This document shows positions 1-8,940 of a DNA stretch of 64,000 bases, one piece after another. Location: NCBI RefSeq assembly GCF_030160715.1, contig NZ_BSOW01000032.1, forward strand, positions 59,659-123,658, read 5' to 3'. The notes below the pieces were generated by a model. It made no database searches and was not told the origin of the DNA. It was given only the letters and a program-made list of their open reading frames with translations. How positions within the stretch are numbered: the first letter of the stretch is position 1; every line of letters starts with the position of its first letter. The stretch is from Bradyrhizobium iriomotense. GTDB lineage: Bacteria; Pseudomonadota; Alphaproteobacteria; Rhizobiales; Xanthobacteraceae. Both the position numbers and the translations under genes were made by a program.

Positions 1-2
1 TC

Positions 3-1469
3 AACTGCACGGGCGTTCGTACCTTATATGGAGGCTGCAATCCTACTAGTTCTGTGCTCGCCGCAATGAACGTCTCCAGTCACGCGTTCGTTGATATGAA
101 CGAACTCGCGGAAGCTATAGGGCGACACTTGCGCGTTCTCACAGGAGCAGACTGGGGCATTGTGACCGCGGGAAGTAGTGCAGCGGTAAGTCAGGCTATC
201 GCTGCCTGCGTAGCCGGCAACGATCCAGAAAAGATGCTGCAGTTGCCGCTGAGAGGCGAAAAGATAGTGGTCGTCGCCGCCGACCAACGAATGGCTTACG
301 AGCATGCAATTCGAGCGGTCGGGTGTACTGTGGCTTCTATTACTCGCATGTCAGACTTGGACCACCTTTCAATTGAAAGAATTGCTGCAATATGCCTCGT
401 GGGCCATGACATACCAACCTCAGCATTGCCCTTTGACCAGGTCGCAGCAGGCGCGATGCAATATGGAATTCCGCTGATTGTAGACGGAGCCGGACTAGCG
501 CCCGTGTTTCCAAATAGGTGGCTCTGTAACGGCGCGGATCTGCTTATCCATTCAGGTGGGAAATATATCAGGGGACCGCAATCGACCGGGTTTTTGCTTG
601 GCTCGGAGAAACTATGCAGAGCGGCCTATCTGAACGGCCCGCCTGGTCAATCATTTGGTCGGCAAATGAAGGTCGGCAAAGACGAGATTGTTGGCGCATA
701 CGTCGCTCTAAAGCAATGGGTGGCCGGAGGCGAAGCTGCCCGCTCCATGGATAGATGGCAAGCGTGCATTGCGGTATTGCAACAGGAGCTTCTCAGCATG
801 CCCGGTCTTTCGGTCGAACAGATTGAACCGGATTCTGCATTCTGCAATCCCCGCATCGCGATTTCCTGGGACGTCAAAGCATTCCCGATTGACTCTGACG
901 TGATCGCGAGCAGACTAAGTAGCGCGCGCCCCCGGATTGTCCTCCACGATTGTTGGCAGCAACCCCAGCTGATCGTGGTTGACCCGACGAACTTGACCCC
1001 TATCGAAGCGAAAGTCGTTGCACGTTCAATCGTGGACGCCATCGCGGATTGCCGATCACCACCAGCCGCGCCCCATCAGGAGAGTTTCGAGGACGTGGCG
1101 GGGAGCTGGCAGATTTCGATCGAATTTCTTCATGGCGCCGCCGCGCACACGTTTGTTCTTTCGCAAGATCGGCAAAACGTTACAGGAAAACACATCGGCG
1201 TCGAGGTATCGAGTATTTGTCGCGGCTCGATCGTTGGCTCGACATTAAGGCTGATCTCGCGATTACCAGCCGATCCAATGGCCATGGACTACGAGTTCGA
1301 GGGTTGCCTAAACGGAGGCATCCTGACGGGGATCGTGCACCTGGGTGCATCTACACCTAAACACAGCGGCGGCATGACCTTCAAACGGCAATTTGGACAA
1401 GCAAGTTGGCGCGGGCGCCGCGTTCCAACTAGTCTTGCAACCCCTGGAGGACAAGATGGAAGTCGCTGA
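3..1469 (+). CDS. SelA-like PLP-dependent enzyme, 5' end cut by window edge
   Basis: The reading frame is open from base 3, and residues upstream of the first start-like codon (GTG at 54) already resemble the family, so the true start lies outside the window. The fold is the SelA / D-glucosaminate-6-phosphate ammonia-lyase type of the aminotransferase superfamily. Counting from base 54, there is a VDGAG motif with the cofactor aspartate near residue 144 and an HSGGKY motif with the presumptive PLP lysine near residue 170. After about residue 360 comes a C-terminal extension of roughly 100 residues, rich in beta-type sequence, which I cannot name. The next gene overlaps it by 14 bp, so the two are translationally coupled. 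The substrate is unknown; a link to phosphonate or amino-sugar chemistry is inference from the neighbourhood. Confidence 0.8.
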   Translation, partial: NCTGVRTLYGGCNPTSSVLAAMNVSSHAFVDMNELAEAIGRHLRVLTGADWGIVTAGSSAAVSQAIAACVAGNDPEKMLQLPLRGEKIVVVAADQRMAYEHAIRAVGCTVASITRMSDLDHLSIERIAAICLVGHDIPTSALPFDQVAAGAMQYGIPLIVDGAGLAPVFPNRWLCNGADLLIHSGGKYIRGPQSTGFLLGSEKLCRAAYLNGPPGQSFGRQMKVGKDEIVGAYVALKQWVAGGEAARSMDRWQACIAVLQQELLSMPGLSVEQIEPDSAFCNPRIAISWDVKAFPIDSDVIASRLSSARPRIVLHDCWQQPQLIVVDPTNLTPIEAKVVARSIVDAIADCRSPPAAPHQESFEDVAGSWQISIEFLHGAAAHTFVLSQDRQNVTGKHIGVEVSSICRGSIVGSTLRLISRLPADPMAMDYEFEGCLNGGILTGIVHLGASTPKHSGGMTFKRQFGQASWRGRRVPTSLATPGGQDGSR

Positions 1470-2238
1470 GAGGCAGTCTTTCGGAAGCTTCTCCGAAGTT
1501 GCGGAGACTTATACTAGGCGCCCCCCCTATTCACGCCGCCTCCTTCATATGCTTGCTGACCAAATAAAACGGCTGACGGAGAAACAGACATTCGCGGATA
1601 TCGGCGCGGGTACGGGCGCAATCGCCTATGCTCTAGCTGAGATCGGGCTCTCGGGCTATGCAATCGAACCCGATCGCCAGATGGTTGCAGCGGGGCAGCA
1701 ACTCAGCTCAAGTTATCCAACCGTATCTTGGATTAATGCACCGGGAGAACGGACGGGCCTTGCCGACCATTCGCTAGATTGGGTTTTCTACAGTTCATCG
1801 TTCCATTGGACGAACGCGAGCGAAGCGCTTCGTGAAAGCATGCGAATCTTGCGGCCTCGGAGCTTCTTTACAATTGGGTTTTTTCTTACCGATCTTGAGA
1901 CCGATCCCTTTCAGATCGAAATCGAAAGTCGGATACGCGACATGGCGCCAGCTTTGCGACGGGCGCGCCCCCCAATTATCGCGCAAATGGAAACCTACGA
2001 GGCGCTTCTCAACCAATATCCCGGCTTGATGAACTGCACTTTTCTAGCAACGACCGAAAAGATACCTATGAGCCAGGAGCAGTACATCAACTACTGGGCT
2101 GGCTCACATGACATCCCGAGTCAAGTTTCCCCCGAGGCTTGGAAGTCCATACTGCAAATGATCGCGGAGACATTTCGGAGAAGGCAACCAGCCAGCCTTG
2201 GATTTCGTTCCACCGCTTGGCATGCTCAACGCGAGTGA
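1456..2238 (+). CDS. class I SAM-dependent methyltransferase
   Basis: This 260-residue protein has the class I methyltransferase motif I (ADIGAGTG, residues 47-54) and the acidic residue binding the SAM ribose in AIEPDR (near residue 71). It then has the SSSFHW segment (post-motif) and the LRPRSFFTIGFF strand typical of the Methyltransf_11 group. I chose ATG 1456 because a strong ribosome binding site (CTGGAGGA, 1444-1451) precedes it and because homologues start just before the SFSEVAETYTRRPPY segment. It overlaps the PLP-enzyme gene by 14 bp, suggesting that both act in one pathway. The methyl acceptor cannot be read from the sequence. Confidence 0.85.
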   Translation: MEVAERQSFGSFSEVAETYTRRPPYSRRLLHMLADQIKRLTEKQTFADIGAGTGAIAYALAEIGLSGYAIEPDRQMVAAGQQLSSSYPTVSWINAPGERTGLADHSLDWVFYSSSFHWTNASEALRESMRILRPRSFFTIGFFLTDLETDPFQIEIESRIRDMAPALRRARPPIIAQMETYEALLNQYPGLMNCTFLATTEKIPMSQEQYINYWAGSHDIPSQVSPEAWKSILQMIAETFRRRQPASLGFRSTAWHAQRE

Positions 2239-2386
2239 GACAGCCGCCGTCCGCAACGCTTGGCCACTGGTCCACGTTCGACAGGGAGCAAGCCAGCCAG
2301 CTATAGCTTGCGCCCCCGGCGAACCCAAAGGTCGTTGATAAATCTAAAGAAGACGATTCAACAATCGAAAGACGCGTCGCCACCGT

Positions 2387-3610
2387 ATGAAAACCGAGCC
2401 AAGGAAGACGCCAGCACCGATATCGAAAGATGACAAACTTGTTGTCGCGGCACTGGGAGCGGCCGAGATCATTAGCTACGGTACACTCTATTATAGCGTT
2501 GCCGTAGTTGCGAATGCGGTTGGCCAGGAGTTCGCAGTCACAGACCAATGGATATTCGCTTGCTTTTCAAGCGCCCTATTTGCGAGTGCCCTTATGTCGT
2601 TGATAGCCGGTCGCCTTATGGACCGATATGGCGCCGGCATAACGATGAAAGTAGCCTCACTTGCGGCGACTGTCAGCCTAGGATTAGCAGCACTCTCTTG
2701 GAATGCACTCGTGTTTGCTGTCGCGCTGTTCGGCATGCAAATATCATCGGCCTTTCTCTTCTATGAGGCGGCGTTCGTTTTCTTAGTCCAGCGAGATGCG
2801 GGAAATGCAAAGCAGCAAATCACTCTCTTGACCCTGATCGTTGGATTCTCGTCGACACTATTCTGGCCGCTCACCTCCTTGTTGCTGATTTGGAGTTCCT
2901 GGAGGACTGTGTTTGGCATTTATGCGGGCTGTAATGCTCTTATCGCTCTGCCGTTAGTCGTCTGCGCTCTTCGACGGTGCCCTGCTCGGTCTAGAAATCA
3001 TAACTACACCCTTGCGTCGCGAGTTCATTCGCAGTCCTCTCCCACGCTTATTGACCTCGCGTTGATAACGGTCGGCTTTTCACTCACGACGTTCATCTTC
3101 TCAGCGTTTCTTGGTCGGATGATCCCTATCCTATCCTCGATTGGTTTGGACCTAGAGCAAACTTCGGTTTCAGCTCTCTTCGGACCATCACAGGTTTTGA
3201 TACGAATTTTCGCAGCTTCGCTCACCGAGAGAATGACCGCAATTCAGCTCACCATTCTCTCATCCATTCTGCTCTCTGCGGCTACGATTGTCGTAGAGCT
3301 ATCTTCTCGCTCCGTTCTTGGAGCTACGATCTTCACAGTTTTGCTTGGGTTCAGCTCCGGTCTAAACAGCATCTGTCGTGGAATCCTGCCGCTGTCTGTG
3401 TTTGGCCGCGACGGGTACGGAAAACGAGTTGGGTTGATCAACGGCTTCCGGTTGTTAACGGCGTCGTTCGCGCCATTCCTCTTCACCTCCATCCAAAGCG
3501 AGTATGGGATCGCAGTTGCTTTGGCGCTTCTTGCGGCCTGCGGGGTTGGAAGCATACTGGCCTTTGCGCTCGTATGCGTCCGACCCGACGATCAACGAGT
3601 CTTGAAGTAG
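2387..3610 (+). CDS. MFS transporter
   Basis: This 407-residue polytopic inner-membrane protein has about twelve hydrophobic segments. The loop between helices 2 and 3 carries GRLMDRYGAG (near residue 77), the usual MFS motif A (GxLxDRxG). The N-terminal half resembles monocarboxylate/oxalate-type or efflux MFS proteins, but the substrate cannot be assigned. It follows the PLP enzyme and methyltransferase on the same strand after a 148-bp gap with no clear terminator, so it may be in the same transcription unit and export or import that pathway's product. The GntR regulator starts 51 bp downstream. Confidence 0.85.
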   Translation: MKTEPRKTPAPISKDDKLVVAALGAAEIISYGTLYYSVAVVANAVGQEFAVTDQWIFACFSSALFASALMSLIAGRLMDRYGAGITMKVASLAATVSLGLAALSWNALVFAVALFGMQISSAFLFYEAAFVFLVQRDAGNAKQQITLLTLIVGFSSTLFWPLTSLLLIWSSWRTVFGIYAGCNALIALPLVVCALRRCPARSRNHNYTLASRVHSQSSPTLIDLALITVGFSLTTFIFSAFLGRMIPILSSIGLDLEQTSVSALFGPSQVLIRIFAASLTERMTAIQLTILSSILLSAATIVVELSSRSVLGATIFTVLLGFSSGLNSICRGILPLSVFGRDGYGKRVGLINGFRLLTASFAPFLFTSIQSEYGIAVALALLAACGVGSILAFALVCVRPDDQRVLK

Positions 3611-3661
3611 CTGAAGATGTGGGATTCAATTTCGGCAATTTGACGCTAGGAAGTATCATCT

Positions 3662-4468
3662 GTGAAAGACAAGAAAACCCGCGCATCAGGTCCGCATTTC
3701 CCCAGCTGCCCTGGGCGTGCCAGCTGGAAGCCCGGAATAGCAGTTTGGAGGCAGCTCGAGGAATTGCTAGTTGCGGAATTATCGAGCGGAAAGTACCCGG
3801 TAGGACTAAGACTACCGACTGAACAGGAGCTAATGTCACGCACTGGCGTGGGCCGGCATACCCTTAGGCAGGCGATGGCCACACTTGAGGCGAAGGGGCT
3901 CGTTCGCATCGAGCAAGGCCGAGGTACCTTTGTCCACGAACAGGTTCTGCACTATCAATCGTGTAGACGGTCGCGCTTCCGAGAAAACTTGCAGCAGCAG
4001 GGGCGTGAGCCTCACTACCACGTCGTTTCGGCCGAAGTTGTTGGAGCGTCTTCTAAACTACAGAACGCGCTTGATTTGCAGCCGGGCTCGACGATTGTTC
4101 ACCTCATTGTGGACGCCCTTTCCGGACCGGCGCTTCTCGCGAACACCGATTTGTTCTTCGACCGAACTCGCTTCCCAGAGGCCGCCCACATCGTAGGTCA
4201 GGAACGTAGTATTCGCGCCGTGTATAGTCATTATGGAATCAAGCAGTATACCTGTGCAGGGACGATCATTCGGTCTCGGCTTCCCACCGCCGCTGAAGCA
4301 CGCCGCCTGCACCAACCGAAGTTAACTCCGATCTTCCTAACAAAAACGCTTGACGTCACAATTGACAATCGCCCAATTGGATATTCAGAAAGCAGATGGT
4401 GTTCAGATCGCGTTGAGTTTATCGTAGGTACGAGTGAGAAACTCTATCGGCCAGCACGCCGAAAGTAA
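3662..4468 (+). CDS. GntR/HutC-family regulator, PhnF-like (paralogue 1)
   Basis: The 268-residue protein has an N-terminal GntR winged helix (about residues 25-95). LPTEQELMSRTGVGRHTLRQAMATLE is the recognition-helix region, followed by the wing GLVRIEQGRGTFV. The C-terminal part is a UTRA effector domain ending in the IGYSESRWCSDRVEF segment. It is clearly a paralogue of the regulator at 20629-21426 that sits divergent to the C-P lyase operon. The start is GTG at 3662. No copy of the CATCCGGATG operator candidate is visible just upstream, so its targets are unknown; the MFS, methyltransferase and PLP enzyme genes are the obvious candidates. Confidence 0.85.
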   Translation: MKDKKTRASGPHFPSCPGRASWKPGIAVWRQLEELLVAELSSGKYPVGLRLPTEQELMSRTGVGRHTLRQAMATLEAKGLVRIEQGRGTFVHEQVLHYQSCRRSRFRENLQQQGREPHYHVVSAEVVGASSKLQNALDLQPGSTIVHLIVDALSGPALLANTDLFFDRTRFPEAAHIVGQERSIRAVYSHYGIKQYTCAGTIIRSRLPTAAEARRLHQPKLTPIFLTKTLDVTIDNRPIGYSESRWCSDRVEFIVGTSEKLYRPARRK

Positions 4469-4527
4469 CGCTGAGAGCAATTGGCTCCGACGGTGAGCAG
4501 AATATGTTAGGCGACTTACGAAAAGGT

Positions 4528-4880
4528 CGGGAAATGCACCGACGATACGGGTGCTGCGGCGGATTTCCTTCATGATGCGCTCAAGGGGTTGTTGGTCCGA
4601 ATCTTCTGCCAATGGATGTCCGGAAAGGCGTAGTAAGTCAGGGTCTCGTGGTCATTTTGCGCGATGAGATCGGCCGTCTTGCTCATCCTGGCGGTGCGCA
4701 AATCCTCAACGATCGCTTGCGCCTTCTGCTCGGCCGCCTCACGACTCTCCTGGACATGAATCGCCTTGAGCATGTGGCTCACCTCGCGAACCTTGGTCGA
4801 AGAACCGTCTCGCCAAGATGATCCCTGATCCTGGCTTCGTCGATCTGGATCACCTGATCCATCGGCTTCTCGTCGCTCAT
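4528..4880 (-). pseudogene. IS256/Mutator-family transposase remnant, internally deleted
   Basis: On the minus strand an ATG at 4880 starts MSDEKPMDQVIQIDEARIRD, the N-terminus of IS256-type transposases. It then jumps directly to the C-terminal catalytic-domain region (KVREVSHMLKAIHVQESREAAEQKA, then TYYAFPDIHWQKIRTNNPL). About 250 residues are missing between them (junction near 4805). A further frameshift follows RTNNPL, and the match (IMKEIRRSTRIVGAFPD) ends near 4528. The DDE catalytic core is mostly lost, so the copy is dead. It separates the left gene group from the porin. Confidence 0.85.
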
Positions 4881-5433
4881 TGCTTGCCCCTTCAATCTAT
4901 AAAGAAGACGTCATTCCCGAAAGTGCGAAAGAATCTGTACGTTATCCGCCGATTAGGCCGGGACGACTATCGCCGTTTGAGCCCCGCGGCGCTTCCATAA
5001 CACCAGATCAGCTGTAGCCTTCCGCGCCCTCCACCTCGATCAGCGTCGAATACGCTCAGTCATGATTTCGAGAGCGCTTGTCGCTGACAACAGACGGGCG
5101 CTTCGAACTTCGAACGCGCTCACCGTGGCGGCTGAAATATAGGGCGCTACTCCATCATCGTAATGGACTCTCACCATCTCTTCCTTGCAAGGCCTCCCAG
5201 CGCGCGCAGTAAGACCAGGACTTCAATAATCGCCGGGCACAAATAGCTGAAGCTCGAAAGATTGACTCGCCTTAGCGAAGGCCGGCCGAGATCGTCGAGA
5301 TTGTATCACGCGAGCTCCTCGCGACGTCGCCGATTGAAAACAAGGCACGCTCGCAACCGAATATCGGCGGACCATCGGCACTTCCCCATTTTCGATAAAA
5401 TGGCTGAAATATCCTCAATCTGTCATATGCATG
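4881..5433. other. non-coding stretch upstream of porin
   Basis: I see no convincing gene in these roughly 550 bases. An in-frame extension of the porin frame reaches back to 5262, but it has no family resemblance and is probably untranslated leader. The porin promoter should lie in the right-hand part, next to the palindrome at 5434-5451. Confidence 0.5.
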
Positions 5434-5451
5434 TAAACATCCGGATGTTTA
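5434..5451. promoter_or_regulatory. perfect 18-bp palindrome, candidate PhnF-type operator of the porin gene
   Basis: TAAACATCCGGATGTTTA is a perfect inverted repeat with no spacer, 56 bp before the porin ATG. The core AAACATCCGGATG is repeated at 20552-20569, between the C-P lyase operon and its divergent GntR regulator. A dyad of this size suits a GntR dimer. The link is inferred from the shared site; binding is not shown. Confidence 0.6.
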
Positions 5452-5507
5452 AGGCGCTCGCGACGCGGCGGTTCCGCAGGGCGGGTTTTCAAAATTGGGG
5501 TTCATCG

Positions 5508-7016
5508 ATGAAAGCGACAAAGAGTCTTATTCTAGGTTCAGCGGCAATCTTCGCGGGCGCCGGAGCACAGGCAGCTGATCTTCCGGTCAAGGCCAGGTCA
5601 GTTGAATACGTAAAAATCTGTTCGTTGTATGGGACGGGATTCTATTACGTCCCGGGCTCTGACACGTGCATCAAGCTGGGCGGCTATGTGCGCGCCGAAA
5701 CCACGGTCGGGACCAGCTATCATTTCAATCCGCCCGAAAATGGCGTGGGTGGTGCTCGCAATCGCCTGAGCGACTATTACAGCACGCGAGCGCGAGGAAA
5801 TCTCAACATCGACACTCGAACCGCAACCGAGTACGGCATGCTCCGCACCTACTTCGAAGGTGTCTTCACCTGGACAAGCGGTAGTTACAGCGGTAGCGGC
5901 ACAACCGCCACGAATGGCTCAACGGGTTACTCCGGCGCCACGGCCGGTGGCGGTACGCTCGGCATCTACTACGCCTTCATTCAATTCGCTGGCTTCACGT
6001 TCGGCAAAGCGCAGTCGCAGTTCAGTTCACCCTGGTCCAGCTATCCGGCAAACAATCTAGAACTTCCGGGTGGCGGCGGATGGGACCCTGTCAATCAGAT
6101 CACCTATACCGCTGACTTTGGTCAGGGCATTACTGCTTCGTTCTCCGCCCAGGATCAGGTCGTAAACTACACAACCAACATTTGGAACGTGAGCGGCGCG
6201 ACCGCGGCGGGGCTCGCCACCGGCTCGTACGGGGCGGGCGACATTGGTGGTTCTCGAACTCCAGACCTTGTCGGCATGGTTCGCGTTGACCAAGTTTGGG
6301 GCCTTTTCCAGGCGTCGATTGCGGCGCATGACAACCACAGTGCCTATTATGGCGCGCCTGAGGTCACGGGTTATCCGAGCGACAAGTGGGGCTGGGCTGG
6401 TCAGTTGGCGTTGTCCATCAAGAACCTGCCGACCGGTCCGGGCGATTCGATCAACCTGCAGGGTGTGTATACGAACGGTGCAAGCCGCTACAACTTCCAA
6501 GACTATATGTCGACGACCTTTGCGATGTACGGTGGTACGGCCGTCTCCGGTGCTTACCAGAGCGTCGGTCTCGCTGGCGTATCTGACTCGGTGTTCGTGA
6601 CCGGGGCCGGCCAGCAGCTCACGACGACCTATGGCTTCAATGGCGGCTTCAATCACAACTGGAATCCACAATGGAGCACCGGTATCTACGGCGCGTGGGC
6701 TGCTGTCCGGTATAACGGCACGGCCAAGGGCTACATCTGCGGTGCCGTCGTCGGCACGCTAGCTCTTTCGAGCGGTCTTGGCGGCTGCAATCCCGACTTC
6801 AACTATTCGGTCGTCGGTGCGCTGACGCGCTGGACCCCGGTCAAGAACCTGACCTTTTCGGCCGAGCTTGCGTACATGATGCTCGACCAGAAATATGCGA
6901 GCGGAAGTGCAGTGTCGCTGCCATTGCAGTCAAGTATCGCCAAACCAGCTGCTGCGTATGAGTTGAAGGACCAAAACAGCCTCCAGATGCTGGTCCGCGT
7001 TCAGCGCAATTGGTGA
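5508..7016 (+). CDS. rhizobial-type outer-membrane porin
   Basis: The product is a 502-residue trimeric beta-barrel porin of the alphaproteobacterial porin_2 family, allowing passive diffusion across the outer membrane. It has a 22-residue signal peptide (MKATKSLILGSAAIFAGAGAQA) and the mature start ADLPVKA. The conserved block VKICSLYGTGFYYVPGSDTC follows, then LGGYVRAE, and the C-terminus ends in ...VRVQRNW, an aromatic end suitable for Bam insertion. I chose ATG 5508 because the signal peptide begins there; the frame is open back to 5262 without family support. The gene is monocistronic, with a terminator hairpin at 7068-7100. The palindrome at 5434-5451 suggests co-regulation with the phosphonate operon. 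Confidence 0.92.
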   Translation: MKATKSLILGSAAIFAGAGAQAADLPVKARSVEYVKICSLYGTGFYYVPGSDTCIKLGGYVRAETTVGTSYHFNPPENGVGGARNRLSDYYSTRARGNLNIDTRTATEYGMLRTYFEGVFTWTSGSYSGSGTTATNGSTGYSGATAGGGTLGIYYAFIQFAGFTFGKAQSQFSSPWSSYPANNLELPGGGGWDPVNQITYTADFGQGITASFSAQDQVVNYTTNIWNVSGATAAGLATGSYGAGDIGGSRTPDLVGMVRVDQVWGLFQASIAAHDNHSAYYGAPEVTGYPSDKWGWAGQLALSIKNLPTGPGDSINLQGVYTNGASRYNFQDYMSTTFAMYGGTAVSGAYQSVGLAGVSDSVFVTGAGQQLTTTYGFNGGFNHNWNPQWSTGIYGAWAAVRYNGTAKGYICGAVVGTLALSSGLGGCNPDFNYSVVGALTRWTPVKNLTFSAELAYMMLDQKYASGSAVSLPLQSSIAKPAAAYELKDQNSLQMLVRVQRNW

Positions 7017-7067
7017 GATTTTACCAACTAGCAGAAGGAGCACTATCAACGTTAGCGACCTCCAAGG

Positions 7068-7100
7068 AAGGCCTCCGGTATGCCCACTGGGGGCCTTTTT
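7068..7100 (+). terminator. rho-independent terminator of the porin gene
   Basis: AAGGCCTCC (7068-7076) pairs with GGGGGCCTT (7089-7097; one G-U pair), followed by a T-run. It lies 52 bp after the porin stop codon. Confidence 0.8.
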
Positions 7101-7663
7101 CAGGTACACGAGGATCGCAGTGTCGCGCCACGCTGACATTGGAATTGAAATTCACATCAAGCGGCTTGGGTAGGTTTTCCAACCATGGCTTTTTGACATC
7201 GGCTGGGCTAACGGGATAGCTGTAAGTCATGTGCGTCACGGCCAACAGCTATTGGTTGAGGCGAAGATGGTCAGTGCTCCACAACCCTTAATCCTCCTTG
7301 CGGTTATCGACTTGGCTACCTGCATGCTAGAATGCGCGCGAATTTTTGCGGAACTAGGAGCCGCGCCAGATTCCATTCCACATGGCGAATGAAGACGAAC
7401 TCGGACCGCGCTCTTTAGTTTGCGCTGCAGAACAAAAGCTTCACGACTTGACCTGACGCTGCGACAAGTAAGCGGAGTAGTAGATTGTTGTAGAGATTGA
7501 TGGGAGCTCCAGCCAGCACAAGGCTATGGATTGGCCGCACGTGTAGCGAGACTATGCCGAAGCTGTTCAATTGCGGTGACTCTCGCTTATCATGAAGAGC
7601 AGAAGAATATGTCCTGCTACACCATGCGTCGAGAAGCGATGGCCAGAGCTTTGTTCTGCCGGA
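7101..7663. other. intergenic region between convergent porin and phnM
   Basis: Only short random-looking open frames are present, with no recognisable protein, RNA or IS end. The phn operon terminator should be in its right-hand part, but no strong hairpin with a T-run stood out. Confidence 0.4.
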
Positions 7664-8848
7664 TCAGAAGACTGCGCGCCCTTTGATCCATGTCCGGGTA
7701 ACAACGGGTTTATCGTCAATCTCAATGAAATGGCATAGGTCGGCACGCAAACCTGTCCTTATTGACCCCCGGTCATTTAGTCCGCAAACAGAAGCGGGTG
7801 TCGAACTGACGGTCGCAATGGCTTCCCACATAGGTATTCCAACGGGCTCCTTCGAGAGCTGGAATGCAGCGTGCAGCAAACTGGCAGGTATGTAGTCGGA
7901 GGCGAGTATGTCCAGATGACCTGCCCTCGCTAAGTCGCGCGCGCTGACATTCCCGGAATGAGAACCACCGCGCACCACGTTCGGTGCCCCCATGACGATC
8001 TGAATTCCCATTCCTCGCGCGGCCGCTGCAGCAACATGCGTTGTCGGAAACTCCGAAATTGTGATGCCAGTGCGATGCGCGTCGTGGACATGATCGGCTG
8101 TTTCATCATCGTGACTGGCGACTGGAATGTTTCGCGAGTGCGCCAAGCTAACGATTTGGTCTCGATTTCTTGGTCCGACCGTTCTTGACGCTTCTATCCA
8201 CTCACAAATGCGCCGCTCAGCATCGGCGGCGCTCCATCCATAACGTGTGATCTGCATTTCGCGGAAACGATCAATATCCGAGGATTGACGGTGCCCTGGC
8301 GCATGATCCATGACAGAAATCAATTTGAGCAGCGGATCGCTGGCCAGGAGCTCGAACTGCGGGACTACATCTAGGTCGGTAATCTCACAGCGCAGATGAA
8401 GAAAGTGCTCGCTGCGCAACAGCCCACTACACTTTGCCGTATTGATGCTATCAATCAATGTCGGCACAATTGTAGAGCGATCATCGTCAGATTGATCGGT
8501 CGCACGAGTTGTTGATCCAATACACAATGAATCGAAAACCGTTGTAATGCCAGCGGCGGCAATGACTGCATCATGGGTGATGGTCGCCGACAGACCGTCC
8601 CAACGCACACGCGGCCGGGGCAGTGCATGCTTTTCCAGATTGTCCGTATGAAGGTCAATAAGGCCGGGCGCCAGATATCCGCCATTTAGATCGACTGCAT
8701 TTGGCAGACTGCTTTTCCCGGAAGATACGTCACGGACGAGGCCGTCAGAGATGTGAACGCTACCCTCCGCAACTATCTCGTCCGGCAGAATTATCTTCGC
8801 CCCAGTGAGTATACACTCTGTTGCCATCGAACTGTTCCTTGTAACCAA
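7664..8848 (-). CDS. phnM: alpha-D-ribose 1-methylphosphonate 5-triphosphate diphosphatase PhnM
   Basis: This 394-residue amidohydrolase-superfamily enzyme removes pyrophosphate from the ribosyl-alkylphosphonate triphosphate made by PhnGHIL, yielding the 5-phosphate that PhnJ cleaves. The PhnM signature APGLIDLHTDNLEKH (residues ~55-70) supplies the metal-binding HxD of the family. SVMDHAPGHRQ and SHDDETADHV carry further metal-site histidines and aspartates. Length is about normal for the family. It is the last gene of the minus-strand operon, 92 bp after the phosphodiesterase gene. Confidence 0.92.
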   Translation of the reverse strand: MVTRNSSMATECILTGAKIILPDEIVAEGSVHISDGLVRDVSSGKSSLPNAVDLNGGYLAPGLIDLHTDNLEKHALPRPRVRWDGLSATITHDAVIAAAGITTVFDSLCIGSTTRATDQSDDDRSTIVPTLIDSINTAKCSGLLRSEHFLHLRCEITDLDVVPQFELLASDPLLKLISVMDHAPGHRQSSDIDRFREMQITRYGWSAADAERRICEWIEASRTVGPRNRDQIVSLAHSRNIPVASHDDETADHVHDAHRTGITISEFPTTHVAAAAARGMGIQIVMGAPNVVRGGSHSGNVSARDLARAGHLDILASDYIPASLLHAAFQLSKEPVGIPMWEAIATVSSTPASVCGLNDRGSIRTGLRADLCHFIEIDDKPVVTRTWIKGRAVF

Positions 8849-8940
8849 AGTGGAGTTATGTCTTTCTGCCGGGACTAGATTGGGCTCGAGTGTTGTCTCT
8901 CGTAACCACGTCGGCTGAATCCGGATCGAGGTCCGCGTCG

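Noticed and set aside
5262..5507. 5' extension of the porin frame by 82 codons
   Set aside because: The signal peptide starts at 5508 and the operator candidate lies within the extension, so it is very probably untranslated leader.
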